Under the pieces are notes generated by a model. That model did not search any database and was not told the DNA's origin. It saw nothing but the letters and a program-made list of their open reading frames with translations. The translations under genes were made by a program, and so were the position numbers. A stretch of DNA of 64,000 nt from Pontibacter pudoricolor (GTDB taxonomy: Bacteria > Bacteroidota > Bacteroidia > Cytophagales > Hymenobacteraceae), in NCBI RefSeq assembly GCF_010092985.1, contig NZ_CP048106.1:3410001-3474000 (forward strand). Direction: 5' to 3'. Positions 28,374 through 38,095 of this stretch are shown here, piece by piece. Position 1 is the first letter of the stretch. Every line of letters begins with the position of its first letter.

Positions 28374-28420
28374 GCTAGCCGGGTGTGCTTTTACCTATGA
28401 TTTGAGTATGATCCATGGGG
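28374..28420 (+). repeat. Cassette leader, cassette 1
   Basis: Divergent member of the 48-49 bp leader family: GCTAGCCGGGTG at the left and GATCCATGGGG at the right. It lies 47 bp after the recombinase stop. In-frame TGA at 28398 blocks read-in. Confidence 0.7.
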
Positions 28421-29336
28421 CCTGAACCTGGCTGGTATCGAGCGCCAGAATATCCCGGATCACAAGTTCCAGTACAACGGGAAAGAGAAGCAGACTGAGC
28501 TGGGCCTGAACTGGATGGACTACGGGGCCAGGATGTATGACGCCCAGATAGGCAGGTGGCATGTGGTAGACCCGCTGGCGGATAGTTATCAACCTTTCAG
28601 TCCTTACAACTATACCTTAAATAATCCTGTCCGCTTCATAGATCCAAATGGCATGTATGTCAAGGAGTATGAAAACGAAGAAGCTTATCGTGAAGAGAAC
28701 CCTGATGGAAACTTGGATGGAAGTGATGGGCATTGGCTGACATCGGATAGAGAAAATAATACTGCTACATGGGATAACGCTAACGATGTTAATTTACAGA
28801 AAGCTAATGGTTATAAGGAGTATAAAACAATCAGTCAAAGAAGGGACTTTTATGGATGGTTCTCTGACAAGACTGAAGCGATGGGCTTTGAGACCAATTG
28901 GGCAGGAGCTGCGAATATAGTTGCAGGGCAAATGGCGGTGATGGATTTCCCTGGTGCAGAGTTCTTCGTTGGAGAAGATGTAGTGGATTTTGCGAATGCA
29001 GGCAATAAGGCTATATTCAATGATGTATTCGATAACCTTAGAGAATTACATAATGGTCCAGTATTAAAAGGGGGCGCAGCAGCGCAATGGGATAGGCAAA
29101 CTCTATATAACGAGCAGTTTAATGTTGTGCAACCATTATACGAAGGTCAAAGTCGTTCAACTATAGCTACATTACAAAATTTAGCATCTGGTAATGGTTT
29201 CTATGGCTTGGGTATTACCTCATCATTAAGGTTTTCAGGTAATATCATGAGTGCCAAGGATAGATATAATCACGGCATGAATAAAGTAACCCCGTATTCC
29301 ATACTCCACAAGGTATATAAGAAGGCAGGGTTTTAA
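28401..29336 (+). CDS. Orphan RHS tip 1, unknown toxin
   Basis: Silent C-terminal RHS module without its own start: the frame opens after TGA at 28398 with [14 protein letters not shown] and continues through the core [20 protein letters not shown] and [11 protein letters not shown]; the first ATG is at 28515. After the DPNG boundary the tip of about 230 residues is AT-richer and of unknown family, ending [19 protein letters not shown]. The paired immunity candidate is a four-helix membrane protein, so the toxin may act at the membrane. Confidence 0.75.
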   Translation, partial: FEYDPWGLNLAGIERQNIPDHKFQYNGKEKQTELGLNWMDYGARMYDAQIGRWHVVDPLADSYQPFSPYNYTLNNPVRFIDPNGMYVKEYENEEAYREENPDGNLDGSDGHWLTSDRENNTATWDNANDVNLQKANGYKEYKTISQRRDFYGWFSDKTEAMGFETNWAGAANIVAGQMAVMDFPGAEFFVGEDVVDFANAGNKAIFNDVFDNLRELHNGPVLKGGAAAQWDRQTLYNEQFNVVQPLYEGQSRSTIATLQNLASGNGFYGLGITSSLRFSGNIMSAKDRYNHGMNKVTPYSILHKVYKKAGF

Positions 29337-29351
29337 ATTAAAATATTATAT

Positions 29352-29744
29352 ATGTATCGATTTCTAATTTATACGTTCATACTTATCGTTATCGATTTGC
29401 TCATTTCTTTATTGGTGAATTACATAAGAGATATTCCTGGCACTATGAGTTATGTATTAATTGTAGTAAGGTCAGTAACTATTCTGGTAGCATATATTTT
29501 TCTAGGGGTCATCATGATTAAAGTTTTAGGAATGACAAACTTCTTTGCGATTTCCAGTATAGCGTTTATTGTTACTTATATATTAGGTTGTCTTGTCTTT
29601 CATTGGATAAGGCCGATAGATTCATCACTTTTAAGAAGTATAACTGATATACATCAAAACTTTAGTGTCTTTTCTATTGTGTTCCTTTCTTATTGTATAA
29701 GTTGGCCAATTGCAGTATTAATACTTCTCAAGTTAAAACCCTAA
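29352..29744 (+). CDS. Membrane immunity protein candidate for tip 1
   Basis: 130 residues with four hydrophobic segments (about 5-25, 35-56, 65-85 and 105-127). It lies 15 bp after tip 1 and before a hairpin terminator, the normal immunity position. No named family recognised. Confidence 0.6.
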   Translation: MYRFLIYTFILIVIDLLISLLVNYIRDIPGTMSYVLIVVRSVTILVAYIFLGVIMIKVLGMTNFFAISSIAFIVTYILGCLVFHWIRPIDSSLLRSITDIHQNFSVFSIVFLSYCISWPIAVLILLKLKP

Positions 29745-30052
29745 TTGTAACTTAAGCTTTCACAAATTGTAATAGCAACAAAGCCTGTCCTTTATAGGAT
29801 GGGTTTTGTTTTTTTTAACAGACTAATCTTGAGCCACATACACTCTACTACAGCAGAAGAAAATACGCGGATAAGCGGTGTACTTGTGCTGCTCATGTAA
29901 TTGCGTAAGCTACCAAAGCAAAACATCCCCTTGGCTATTCCTATAGCTACTTGATTTTCTCTGCCATTTCCAAACCCTAACTACTTTTTGTTAAATCTGC
30001 TATCTTTAGTAGCTAAAGCTGCACTAACCGGGTGTAGAATTGGCTAATGTAG
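29745..30052. other. Cassette 1/2 spacer
   Basis: Holds the terminator, a copy of the spacer element TTGCGTAAGCTACCAAAGC at 29901 (about 150 bp before the hinge) and the leader of cassette 2. No gene. Confidence 0.5.
29779..29813 (+). terminator. Terminator of cassette 1
   Basis: Stem of 12 pairs including G-T pairs (CAAAGCCTGTCC with GGATGGGTTTTG) and a run of T. Confidence 0.6.
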
Positions 30053-30069
30053 CACTATGATCCGTGGGG
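30021..30069 (+). repeat. Cassette leader, cassette 2
   Basis: GCACTAACCGGGTG then TAG-CACTATGATCCGTGGGG; 49 bp. TAG directly precedes the hinge codon. Confidence 0.8.
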
Positions 30070-30964
30070 CCTAAACCTGGCGGGCATCGAAAGGCAGAAT
30101 ACGCCTGATCACCTGTTCCAGTACAATGGCAAAGAAAAGCAAACAGAGTTAGGCCTGAACTGGAGTGATTATGGGGCCCGCATGTACGATGCCCAGCTCG
30201 GAAGGTGGCATGTGGTCGATCCGCTGGCCGATCAGATGCGCCGCCACTCACCTTACAACTATGCCTTTGATAATCCGATTCGCTTCATAGATCCGGATGG
30301 GATGGCGCCTGATTGCCCAAATTGCGATAGTGACGGCTATTTGCGTGAAAGTCAAGGTATGGCGTATTTTGCGCTACAGTTTCAAGCAGCACAGAAAAAT
30401 CTAAGTAGTATTATAGCAGGTGCAATTAATTCTCCTACTGGCTCACCTGTTATAGTAAGAACAGAATTTTCTGTGGCAACAAATGAAAACGGAGAGGTAT
30501 ATTTAAATGAAAGTGAGCCTTTTGCTCAGAACAAAGCTGCAGCCGCCGGACAAAGTTTAATAGAAGTAGCATCTTTAATACCTGAGGGTGGTCCTACTCT
30601 TGGTGCACTAGCAAAAACAGGCAAAACTGTTCTTAATGAAGCGAAAGTTGTTGTAAAAGAATTAATTGAAATAGATCCAAGTAATAAAGTTGATCGTGAT
30701 AAATTGGTACCACCGAGTAAATCAGGCAATGCTCCAACTTTTAAAAAAGATGGAACACCAGTTGAAATTCATCATGAAGGGCAGAATGCAAAAGGGCCTT
30801 TTGTTGAAATGCATAGGTCTGACCATAGGATGGGTGAAAGTTATAGAAAAAATCACCCTAAAGGCCAGACCCCTTTAACAAAGGAAGAACGAAGAGCCTT
30901 TAATTCTGCAAAAAGAGAGTATTGGAAAAAAGAATATTATTTGCCTAATGGAAATGGAAAATAA
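30053..30964 (+). CDS. Orphan RHS tip 2, LHH/HNH-type nuclease toxin
   Basis: Opens after TAG with [13 protein letters not shown]; first ATG 30182. After FIDPDGMAP a linker ([16 protein letters not shown]) shared with tip 4 leads to a C-terminal nuclease: [23 protein letters not shown] and a His-rich end, matching the LHH subgroup of the HNH/Endo VII fold. Predicted DNase. The SUKH-type immunity gene overlaps its last 17 bp. Confidence 0.8.
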   Translation, partial: HYDPWGLNLAGIERQNTPDHLFQYNGKEKQTELGLNWSDYGARMYDAQLGRWHVVDPLADQMRRHSPYNYAFDNPIRFIDPDGMAPDCPNCDSDGYLRESQGMAYFALQFQAAQKNLSSIIAGAINSPTGSPVIVRTEFSVATNENGEVYLNESEPFAQNKAAAAGQSLIEVASLIPEGGPTLGALAKTGKTVLNEAKVVVKELIEIDPSNKVDRDKLVPPSKSGNAPTFKKDGTPVEIHHEGQNAKGPFVEMHRSDHRMGESYRKNHPKGQTPLTKEERRAFNSAKREYWKKEYYLPNGNGK

Positions 30965-31463
30965 TTTACAAGTCGAAATTGAGATGATATTGAAAGAACT
31001 ATATAGCTTCTCGAATAAAATACTTTTCTTAGGTAACAAGATTACTGATAAGAGATTAGAATTATTTGAAAAGAAGATTAGTTTTGATTTGCCACTAGAA
31101 TTTAAATTAGTTCTTAAACGCCATAATGGTTTTTCATTAGCAGGTACTGCTGTTGTCGGAATAGGCGAAGAGTTTAAAGAAGCATCACTGGATAAGTTAT
31201 ACGACTTTGAACATTTAGAAGTAGGTAATAAAATGCCTAGAGAATTTCTTCCCTTTTCACCAGATGGTAGGGGCAATCACTATTGCTTAGATCTTTCAAA
31301 AAATAATGGAAATACTTGTCCTGTTGTTTTCTGGCAATGGGATTATGATTATAAGAACAAAGATGAAATTGAAACATCTAATTTATCATTCCTAGATTGG
31401 GTTAGAGAAGTAATGATTGAATGGACATTAGATGTATATGATTATGAAGGAAATGAGCTATAG
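30948..31463 (+). CDS. SMI1/KNR4 (SUKH) family immunity protein
   Basis: 171 residues. SUKH signature: [16 protein letters not shown] (about 47-62), [18 protein letters not shown] and VVFWQWD. SUKH proteins are the commonest cytoplasmic immunity proteins for nuclease toxins, which fits the LHH nuclease upstream. Confidence 0.85.
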   Translation: MEMENNLQVEIEMILKELYSFSNKILFLGNKITDKRLELFEKKISFDLPLEFKLVLKRHNGFSLAGTAVVGIGEEFKEASLDKLYDFEHLEVGNKMPREFLPFSPDGRGNHYCLDLSKNNGNTCPVVFWQWDYDYKNKDEIETSNLSFLDWVREVMIEWTLDVYDYEGNEL

Positions 31464-31883
31464 ATTATTTATTATTAGTGATAAATATGTAGAATCATAA
31501 TCTAACATAACCATTACACAAAAGCCTGTCTTTTATCGGATAGGCTTTTGTTTTGTAACACACAAGCTCAAAGCAACAGCCACTACTAGTCAATTACTAT
31601 TGTTTAGTAAAACGCTACTTAAGCGAACATCACCCAGTTTTAAGAGTGGATATTTAAGATGTTACTTTTGCCCGCTCGATCCTTGAATTTTTCTCTCAAG
31701 TGGTATTATATCCAAGCCGGTTTAACTTTATCCATTACTTATAGCCTTGGATAACGGTATTGATGTTTCATAGTACTTCCATTTAAAAAGAAAAAACACA
31801 TTGTCCTTTAATAGTATTCTATATATACAACTTAGTATCTTCAGGTAAAATGCACCAGCCGGGTGTAGGTTTGCCTTCTGTAG
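31464..31883. other. Cassette 2/3 spacer
   Basis: Terminator at 31518-31551, then about 300 bp of AT-rich DNA without a gene, then the leader of cassette 3. Confidence 0.5.
31518..31551 (+). terminator. Terminator of cassette 2
   Basis: Stem ACAAAAGCCTGTC with GATAGGCTTTTGT (one G-T pair), followed by TTTT. Confidence 0.65.
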
Positions 31884-31900
31884 CACTACGATCCGTGGGG
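31852..31900 (+). repeat. Cassette leader, cassette 3
   Basis: GCACCAGCCGGGTG ... TAG-CACTACGATCCGTGGGG; 49 bp, close to the family consensus. Confidence 0.85.
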
Positions 31901-32759
31901 CCTAAACTTGGCCGGCATCGAGCGGCAGAACACGCCAGATCATAAGTTCCAGTACAACGGGAAAGAGAAGCAGACCGAGCTGGGCTTAAACTGGATGGAC
32001 TACGGGGCCAGGATGTATGATGCCCAGCTGGGAAGGTTTACTTCTATAGACCCGCATGCAGACAATTATGCAGCTTGGACTCCGTATAATTATGTAGGCA
32101 ATAATCCTATAATAAGGATAGATCCAGATGGTAAAGATTGGGACGTTGTAATAAATCACGATCAAAGATCAATTACAATCAAAGCTAACTTTACAACTGT
32201 TGGAGACAATGCAGATGCTGTTACAGAAGCTGCAAATAATTGGAATGCACAAAGTGGCAAATTCTCTTATGTAATTGGTAAAGGTGACGAGGCCGTTTCT
32301 TATGCCGTTAACTTTGCTGTGACAGTAAACGATCCTGATAATGGGACTGCTGAAAACACCATTAGTGTACTTCCAGATAGTCATAAGCTATTTGCTGAAA
32401 GAAAGGAGGTCGATGCCCAAGGGAATGAGAGAATAATAAAACCTCAAGGTGCCTCTGATGGGCAACAGTTTACGATGAAAGAGTCCGCTAAAAATGATTC
32501 CCAAAAAACTGCCCACGAAATGGGACACAATATGGGAATGAATCATGGAGGTGGATTGATGGTAAAAGAAGGGGGTAACAACCTAAAGAAGAATAATGTT
32601 AAAGAAACTTTAGGCTTTTCTGGAGTTGGAAAGGGTAGAAGAAATACAACCACAAATGCAGAGCTGAAAAGTTCAAAAGTAGAGGGACAGGCTCCGGCTG
32701 GGTTTCAAACGGGTAAATTAAAAAGAAACGATGATTGGGAAAAGGTTAAATTTAAGTAA
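31884..32759 (+). CDS. Orphan RHS tip 3, metzincin-type protease toxin
   Basis: Opens after TAG with [13 protein letters not shown]; the first usable in-frame start is TTG 31908. The core is followed by RIDPDGKDWDVV and a tip of about 210 residues with AHEMGHNMGMNH, a full HExxHxxGxxH zinc site of metzincin proteases. The following gene encodes an exported protein, matching an extracytoplasmic target. Confidence 0.82.
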   Translation, partial: HYDPWGLNLAGIERQNTPDHKFQYNGKEKQTELGLNWMDYGARMYDAQLGRFTSIDPHADNYAAWTPYNYVGNNPIIRIDPDGKDWDVVINHDQRSITIKANFTTVGDNADAVTEAANNWNAQSGKFSYVIGKGDEAVSYAVNFAVTVNDPDNGTAENTISVLPDSHKLFAERKEVDAQGNERIIKPQGASDGQQFTMKESAKNDSQKTAHEMGHNMGMNHGGGLMVKEGGNNLKKNNVKETLGFSGVGKGRRNTTTNAELKSSKVEGQAPAGFQTGKLKRNDDWEKVKFK

Positions 32760-33282
32760 AAAGACTATTTTAATAGTTTTTATCATCTTTAAAGTTGGTT
32801 CTTTACATTCACAGTCTTTCCCTTCTCCTGAAAGTAAAGCTGTAGTATACTTATGTGAAAACATTTTAAAAGTAGATCCAAACTTGACTAAACACAAAAT
32901 AAAGTTTATGTCAAGAACTACAGGCAGGCCGAGTAAGGTATATGATATTGCAAATTGTATTAGTGACATCAATGTTCTTAAAGATAGTATACCCAATGAG
33001 CAATTTTTAGACAGTCTAGAAAATTATCATAAGACAAACACTTCCTTAAATGAGCAAAAGGGTATTGATACTAATTGTGAATTTTTCAAAAGGCGAATAG
33101 GTTTTTTTACAAAGAATTTTTTTGCCATGTCTGTCTATAATGCTATTCAGTATAAGGACAGCTATTTTGTAGAGATCTTTCTTGTAAATGAAAAAATGGG
33201 AATGTATAAAATAATAGCTATTGAATTTAATGAACAAGGTTCCGTTGTATCTCATTGTCTAAAAACGATAATATATGACTGA
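32731..33282 (+). CDS. Exported immunity protein candidate for tip 3
   Basis: 183 residues with a signal peptide (KKTILIVFIIFKVGSLHSQ) and a globular part with Cys residues (VYLCEN, NCISD, TNCEF). It starts 29 bp inside the tip 3 gene. Unknown family; position and export suggest a periplasmic inhibitor of the metzincin. Confidence 0.65.
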   Translation: MIGKRLNLSKKTILIVFIIFKVGSLHSQSFPSPESKAVVYLCENILKVDPNLTKHKIKFMSRTTGRPSKVYDIANCISDINVLKDSIPNEQFLDSLENYHKTNTSLNEQKGIDTNCEFFKRRIGFFTKNFFAMSVYNAIQYKDSYFVEIFLVNEKMGMYKIIAIEFNEQGSVVSHCLKTIIYD

Positions 33283-33898
33283 TTTTGAAAGTGTCTCTCT
33301 GGCTCCTGCTGGCGCGGGCTTGCAGCCCGTGCCACCATTCCTGTATAATAGCAAAAGCCCGCCCGTAATGGATGGGCTGTTGCTTTTCCGCCGTCCTCCA
33401 AAGAACAACGGCCACTACCAGGGCAAGCGTCTAAGCAGGGTTCAGGGGTGTTCGTGCGCTGCTCGCTTAGTTGCGTCAGCCAACAAAGCAAGGCTGCCCT
33501 GCGGCTCTCTCGTGCCTCGTTCGGCCTTGCTTTGCCGCTTTACTGCCACCGCTTCCTTACGTCAGCCGTGGCAGTAAAGCTTTGGCCGTCTCCACACGCT
33601 GCGCTGCTCCTCGCGACTGCTCTCTATACTGCAAGTCCTGCTCCGACATGCTGCACAACACTTACAGCCCAGCCACAGCACTGGTTATTGTTCGCCTGCG
33701 GGTCAGCCGCCGCGCAGCCAGCCGCCCGGGTGCCTCAAGCTCCTAAAGTAACTTTACCCCATGCCTCCTGATTTGAGACACGTCCAACCATCTTAGAAGC
33801 ATAACACTTGCCGGATGATCAAATTGGTATTATTTTCAAGCAAACAAGTACCTTCATGCAAGCTAAAATGTACCAGCCGGGTACAGTCTTGTATTTAG
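33283..33898. other. G+C-rich spacer block, possible structured repeat
   Basis: About 480 bp (33300-33780) clearly richer in G+C than its neighbours, with short overlapping frames in all phases and no credible gene. It begins with the hairpin CGGGCTTGCAGCCCG (33317-33331) and contains the spacer element TTGCGTCAGCCAACAAAGC at 33471 and GCCACTACC/GCAGTAAAGC repeats. It looks like inserted repeat DNA between cassettes 3 and 4. Confidence 0.5.
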
Positions 33899-33918
33899 GA
33901 GCACTACGATCCGTGGGG
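33870..33918 (+). repeat. Cassette leader, cassette 4
   Basis: GTACCAGCCGGGTA ... TAG-GAG-CACTACGATCCGTGGGG; 49 bp. Confidence 0.85.
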
Positions 33919-34801
33919 CCTAAACCTGGCAGGCATCGAGCGGCAAAATACGCCGGATCATAAGTTCCAGTACAACGGCAAAGAACGTCAAACGGAGCTG
34001 GGCTTGAACTGGAGTGACTACGGGGCCAGGATGTATGATGCCCAACTGGGCAGGTGGCATGTAGTGGATCCACTGGCAGACCAGATGCGCCGTCATTCGC
34101 CTTATAATTACGCTTTTGACAACCCGATCATGTTTATCGATCCGGATGGCATGGCACCAGATTGCCCAAATTGTGGCGACGGTGGATATTTGCGTGAAGA
34201 TCAAGGGATGGCATACTTTTACGCTCAGTTTCAAGCCGCTAAAAAAAATCTGTCTAGTATCATTGCAGGAGGGATAATGTCACCGATGGGTTCTTCAGTG
34301 ATTGTGAGAACAGAAACCTCTGTAGCAGTTAATGAGAGTGGTGAGGTCTATTTACATGAAAGTGCACCATTCGTGCAGAGTAAAGTTGCTGCTGCAGGGT
34401 TAGGAGGGCTTGAAGCTGCATCTATAATTCCCGAGGTAGGTCCTACTCTTGGTGCGGTTGCTAAAAATGGAAAGGCCATTGTTAATGAACTAAAGAATGT
34501 AATAAAACAGATTGGTCCAGCAGGGGATCCAGGTGCAACTGTTACAAAACAAATACCAGGGAATTATATTAAGAAGACTAGTGATAATGGGCAAGGAACC
34601 AAGTTTCAAGATCCTAAAAACCCAAGTGGCAATAACGTTAGAGTTCAAAGTGGAAATCCTAATAGCCCAAATCCTGCACAACAGAAGCCATATGTTAAAC
34701 AAACTCAAAATGGTAAAACTGTTGACGGAAATGGGAACCAAGTCAATCCTAAGTCAAAAGAAGCACATATTCCTAGAGAAGATTTTAAATTTAAGAAGTA
34801 A
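33899..34801 (+). CDS. Orphan RHS tip 4, predicted RNase-like toxin
   Basis: Opens after TAG with [14 protein letters not shown]; first ATG 34031. The linker ([17 protein letters not shown]) is homologous to that of tip 2, but the last 90 residues differ: [32 protein letters not shown] and [11 protein letters not shown]. This pattern recurs at the ends of polymorphic toxins and CdiA-like proteins; an RNase is my best guess. Its stop overlaps the immunity start (TAATG). Confidence 0.7.
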   Translation, partial: EHYDPWGLNLAGIERQNTPDHKFQYNGKERQTELGLNWSDYGARMYDAQLGRWHVVDPLADQMRRHSPYNYAFDNPIMFIDPDGMAPDCPNCGDGGYLREDQGMAYFYAQFQAAKKNLSSIIAGGIMSPMGSSVIVRTETSVAVNESGEVYLHESAPFVQSKVAAAGLGGLEAASIIPEVGPTLGAVAKNGKAIVNELKNVIKQIGPAGDPGATVTKQIPGNYIKKTSDNGQGTKFQDPKNPSGNNVRVQSGNPNSPNPAQQKPYVKQTQNGKTVDGNGNQVNPKSKEAHIPREDFKFKK

Positions 34802-35199
34802 TGATTGGTGAAAACGAGAATATTGAGATATGGGAAAAGAATCTTTTTAATTCAATTAAAGATGTTTCTGATATTGATTTTCAAAAGTCTACTTGGTTAG
34901 GTCTAGACCCAAATTATATCTCTTCATTTACTGAAGTTATCAGTACTTTATATGATGACTTTGACTTTGAAAGATATATACTATACTATAAGTCATTTAA
35001 AGGAGAAGACAAATTATATAAGGTACTTTCCGAGTTGAATGAAATGATAAATAAGTACAAGAAGCAGGGCTATGAGATTGAGTCAAAACCTAAAGGTCAG
35101 GAATTGATACTTGTTGATCCTCAATGGATAGAAATAACTTTTAAAGCAAAAGAAGTTTTTCAAACAGCATCAACACATTCTAAGTTAAGCGGAATATAG
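34801..35199 (+). CDS. Immunity protein candidate for tip 4
   Basis: 132 residues, acidic, no signal peptide (WEKNLFNSIKDVSDIDFQKS; FERYILYYKSFKGEDKLYKV). Coupled to tip 4 by TAATG and followed by a strong terminator. Cytoplasmic, as expected for a nuclease inhibitor. Family not recognised. Confidence 0.65.
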   Translation: MIGENENIEIWEKNLFNSIKDVSDIDFQKSTWLGLDPNYISSFTEVISTLYDDFDFERYILYYKSFKGEDKLYKVLSELNEMINKYKKQGYEIESKPKGQELILVDPQWIEITFKAKEVFQTASTHSKLSGI

Positions 35200-35220
35200 G
35201 TCTTATTAGCCAAAATACTT

Positions 35221-35255
35221 AAATCCCATCCAGTTTAGGATGGGATTTTGCTTTT
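35221..35255 (+). terminator. Terminator of cassette 4
   Basis: AAATCCCATCC / GGATGGGATTT, 6-base loop, T-rich tail. Confidence 0.7.
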
Positions 35256-35458
35256 CCACCGCTTATCTCCAAACAAAAGCTACTACAATTGACAACCCAT
35301 TAGCATGTAAAGCAGTGTTAGCGTGCAGGGCATTTAGTTGCGTCAGTCAATAAAGCAAGGTTTCCATGCGTTTCGCTTTTGCAATATTCGGTTTTGCTTT
35401 AACACTCCCCGTCGCACATTATTTTATAGTAAATTCGCAATCTTTAATAACGTAAGAT

Positions 35459-35507
35459 GCGCTAGCCGGGTGCAGCTTTGTCTTATAGAGCACTATGATC
35501 CGTGGGG
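35459..35507 (+). repeat. Cassette leader, cassette 5
   Basis: GCGCTAGCCGGGTG ... GAG-CACTATGATCCGTGGGG; 49 bp. No stop precedes the hinge here. A spacer element (TTGCGTCAGTCAATAAAGC) lies 150 bp upstream at 35338. Confidence 0.8.
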
Positions 35508-36369
35508 CCTGAACCTGGCGGGCATTGAGCGGCAGAACACACCCGACCATCTATTCCAGTACAACGGCAAAGAAAAGCAAACAGAGCTGGGCTTGAACTG
35601 GAGTGATTATGGGGCCAGAATGTATGATGCCCAACTCGGCAGGTGGCATGTGGTCGATCCGCTGGCGGATCAGATGCGTCGCCACTCGCCGTATAATTAT
35701 GCCTTTGATAACCCGATAAGGTTCATTGATCCGGATGGGATGGCACCTGAGGATGGTAATAATCCAGATAAATTAAATTTCATTGAGCGGGCATTTGTAA
35801 ATCTTATTGCTCGTGCAATAGTTTTTACTGCTGAATATGGTTCTGCAACAACAGGAAAGCCAAATGATTCTCAAAGCGCGATACAGGAAAACTTTTATGC
35901 AGGTGTAGAGGAAATGGGGAATAACGCTATGGTACTACAAGGTGCCGTAGAAATGACTCGAACTCCACCTAAAAGCCAAAAGGCAGATGCACCTGTAAGT
36001 CTAGAAGCAAGAGCAAAAACAATACATAGCGCGGTCCCTAAAATTACCCAATCTAAAACTACGATTGCAGTTGGTGAAGCAAAGACTGCAGAAGGTGCAG
36101 CAGTGAGAATTGTAGGATCAAGTGAAAAGAGATTACGACCTGCTCAGAGAGCACTGCTCAGTTCTAATGAAGTCGAAGCAGTAGGTCAAGGACATGCTGA
36201 AACTACAATCTTAAACTATGCAAATCAAAATAATATGAATGTAACCAGTATAGGCGCTAGCAGACCGATATGTGATAATTGCGCAACTGCTATAAAAGGC
36301 GCTGGAGTCACGCCAGCCTCTCCAATAAAGAATTTGTATCATCAGTTTTTTGTACCCAAAACTAAGTAA
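35488..36369 (+). CDS. Orphan RHS tip 5, deaminase toxin
   Basis: Starts at [14 protein letters not shown]; the frame happens to be open back to a TTG at 35338, but the upstream 50 codons are spacer DNA. After FIDPDGMAP, the C-terminal domain has the zinc site of nucleic-acid deaminases: GHAETTI (His-Ala-Glu) and [12 protein letters not shown] (Pro-x-x-Cys-x-x-Cys). Predicted cytidine deaminase acting on DNA, RNA or nucleotides. The next gene is a DUF416-like protein, in two frames. Confidence 0.82.
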   Translation, partial: EHYDPWGLNLAGIERQNTPDHLFQYNGKEKQTELGLNWSDYGARMYDAQLGRWHVVDPLADQMRRHSPYNYAFDNPIRFIDPDGMAPEDGNNPDKLNFIERAFVNLIARAIVFTAEYGSATTGKPNDSQSAIQENFYAGVEEMGNNAMVLQGAVEMTRTPPKSQKADAPVSLEARAKTIHSAVPKITQSKTTIAVGEAKTAEGAAVRIVGSSEKRLRPAQRALLSSNEVEAVGQGHAETTILNYANQNNMNVTSIGASRPICDNCATAIKGAGVTPASPIKNLYHQFFVPKTK

Positions 36370-36371
36370 TA

Positions 36372-36973
36372 GTGGATAAGTTTAGAGAAGAAATTCAAAG
36401 AAGTATTAAGGCATTATCACATAAGGAGAAATTGATTTTTGCTGTTTTGGTATGTGATAGACTTTATCCAAATTATGTTGCTTTTCAAGTAAAGGAGAGC
36501 TGGGGGATCACCAAGTTCTTAAAGAAGCTATAAACCTTCTGTATTTACTTGTATTTGACAACAGGGAGCCAGACATCTATGAAGTAGAAGAGATGATAGC
36601 TTCGGTAGAAACCATTACCCCTGATACAGAGAATTTTAATGATATATATGTTTCATTTGCTCTTGATGCTTGCTCCTCAGTATATAGCTCTCTCAGTTTT
36701 ATTATTGACCATAATGATGAACATATTATTGATGTAGTGACATATGCTCGCGATACAGTAGATATGTTTATTCAAGAAAAAGAAGACTTAAGTCCAAGTG
36801 ATTCTGCACTAGAGGAAAAAATAAAAAGTGATATAGCGATGGTTAGATTCGAGCAATGGTTGAATGATGTAACTATCAAATTGGAAAGTTCTAGAAGTGA
36901 AAAATTCACAAATGAAATTCTATTATCGCTTAGAGAAGATAAAGCTATAATAGAATTAGATTTATTAGCTTAA
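36372..36973 (+). pseudogene. DUF416-family immunity protein, frameshifted
   Basis: GTG at 36372 opens a frame (FREEIQRSIKALSHKEKLIF ... RLYPNYVAFQVKESWG) typical of DUF416 proteins, which stops at 36530-36532. The homologous sequence continues in another frame (DHQVLKEAINLLYLLVF, then the 36593-36973 frame). The shift coincides with a run of five G at about 36501-36505; one more G would restore about 200 residues. Either a real loss of immunity or a sequencing error. Confidence 0.7.
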
Positions 36974-37055
36974 CTCAAGTCGTTTAGTCCTGTAATGTAT
37001 AACGGTACAATATATCAATCCCCTAAATAATAACTCCCTTCTAAAAAAGTAAACT

Positions 37056-37104
37056 GCACCAGCCGGGCGCTGACTTTCACTCTGTAGCACTACGACCCGT
37101 GGGG
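37056..37104 (+). repeat. Cassette leader, cassette 6
   Basis: GCACCAGCCGGGCG ... TAG-CACTACGACCCGTGGGG; 49 bp. Confidence 0.85.
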
Positions 37105-38095
37105 GCTGAACTTAGCGGGTATAGAAAGACAGAATACACCAGACAACCTCTTCCAGTACAATGGCAAAGAACGTCAAACAGAGCTGGGGTTAAATTGGAG
37201 TGATTATGGTGCTCGAATGTATGATGCCCAGCTGGGAAGGTGGCATGTAGCAGATCCATTAGGAGATAGTTACGCTTCGTATTCACCATACAATTATGTA
37301 CTTAATAACCCTATAAATAGCATAGATCCTGATGGTAGATGGGTATTTGGTTTATTTGGTTCTACTGCTGAGCAGAGGGAATCAGCTAGAGCTTTTGCAG
37401 ATGAGACTGGTGGAGAGGTAAGGAGCTACTTCTCAAAAAATATTCATGTAAATTATGATCAAGGGTATACAAATCATGATAGCCATGGTAAGATTACAGA
37501 AATCGGTGTAGTTAACAGCAATCAATCCTTTCGAAAAGATGGTCGTTTAGATTTTGGAAGTCCTGTATTAAATAAAGTGTATGATAATGCTGTAGCGGCT
37601 TATGGTGCAACTCTGTCAATTCCAGAAAGAGTAGAACAAGGCTTTTTGAGAGAGGGTGTAGATTTTGACCCAATGACGCAGCTGACTATGGGTATGTTAG
37701 CTGTTAGCGCCGTTGAGGGGGCAGTGTCTTCACTTTCTAGAAGTACTAGTGCAGGGGTAAATAATCCAGTTCCTAGTACATTGGCCCGTGTAGTACCAGG
37801 CCACATCAATTCAGGAACTTTAGGAGCTCCTGGTGCTAGTGATGTTTTTGTTACGGCTGCAGATGATATTGCTGGTCTTAATGCGGCTCAGATTGCAGAA
37901 AGATTAACAATACCTAATAGTAGTACAGGCTTTAGAGTGATAGAGTTTAGTACACCCCGTACTGGTATAGCAACACCAATTAATCGTGCAGATCCAGGAT
38001 TTGTCGGATTTGGAAGAACAGCAGGAGGTGCTAGAGAATTTGTTATACCTAATCAGGCTGTTCCAAGTAGTGCAACAATAAAAATAGTGCGATGA
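37088..38095 (+). CDS. Orphan RHS tip 6, polymorphic toxin type 10-like
   Basis: Opens after TAG with [13 protein letters not shown]; first ATG 37217. After SIDPDGRW a long tip ends in RVVPGHINSGTLGAPGASDV, AERLTIPNSSTGFRVIEFST and GGAREFVIPNQAVPS, which I recall as the 'polymorphic toxin type 10' domain; its biochemical activity is not known to me. ATGA overlap with an Imm27-like immunity gene. Confidence 0.75.
   Translation, partial: HYDPWGLNLAGIERQNTPDNLFQYNGKERQTELGLNWSDYGARMYDAQLGRWHVADPLGDSYASYSPYNYVLNNPINSIDPDGRWVFGLFGSTAEQRESARAFADETGGEVRSYFSKNIHVNYDQGYTNHDSHGKITEIGVVNSNQSFRKDGRLDFGSPVLNKVYDNAVAAYGATLSIPERVEQGFLREGVDFDPMTQLTMGMLAVSAVEGAVSSLSRSTSAGVNNPVPSTLARVVPGHINSGTLGAPGASDVFVTAADDIAGLNAAQIAERLTIPNSSTGFRVIEFSTPRTGIATPINRADPGFVGFGRTAGGAREFVIPNQAVPSSATIKIVR

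Noticed and set aside
33275..33771. Overlapping + strand frames of 91-107 codons in the G+C-rich spacer
   Set aside because: Several frames are open at once, the compositions are Ala/Pro/Cys/Ser-rich and unlike any neighbour; this is the effect of high G+C repeat DNA, not genes.
35338..35487. In-frame extension of tip 5 back to a TTG, which would give it a start
   Set aside because: The extension translates the spacer element and leader, has no ribosome site or signal peptide, and the other cassettes are blocked by stops here.
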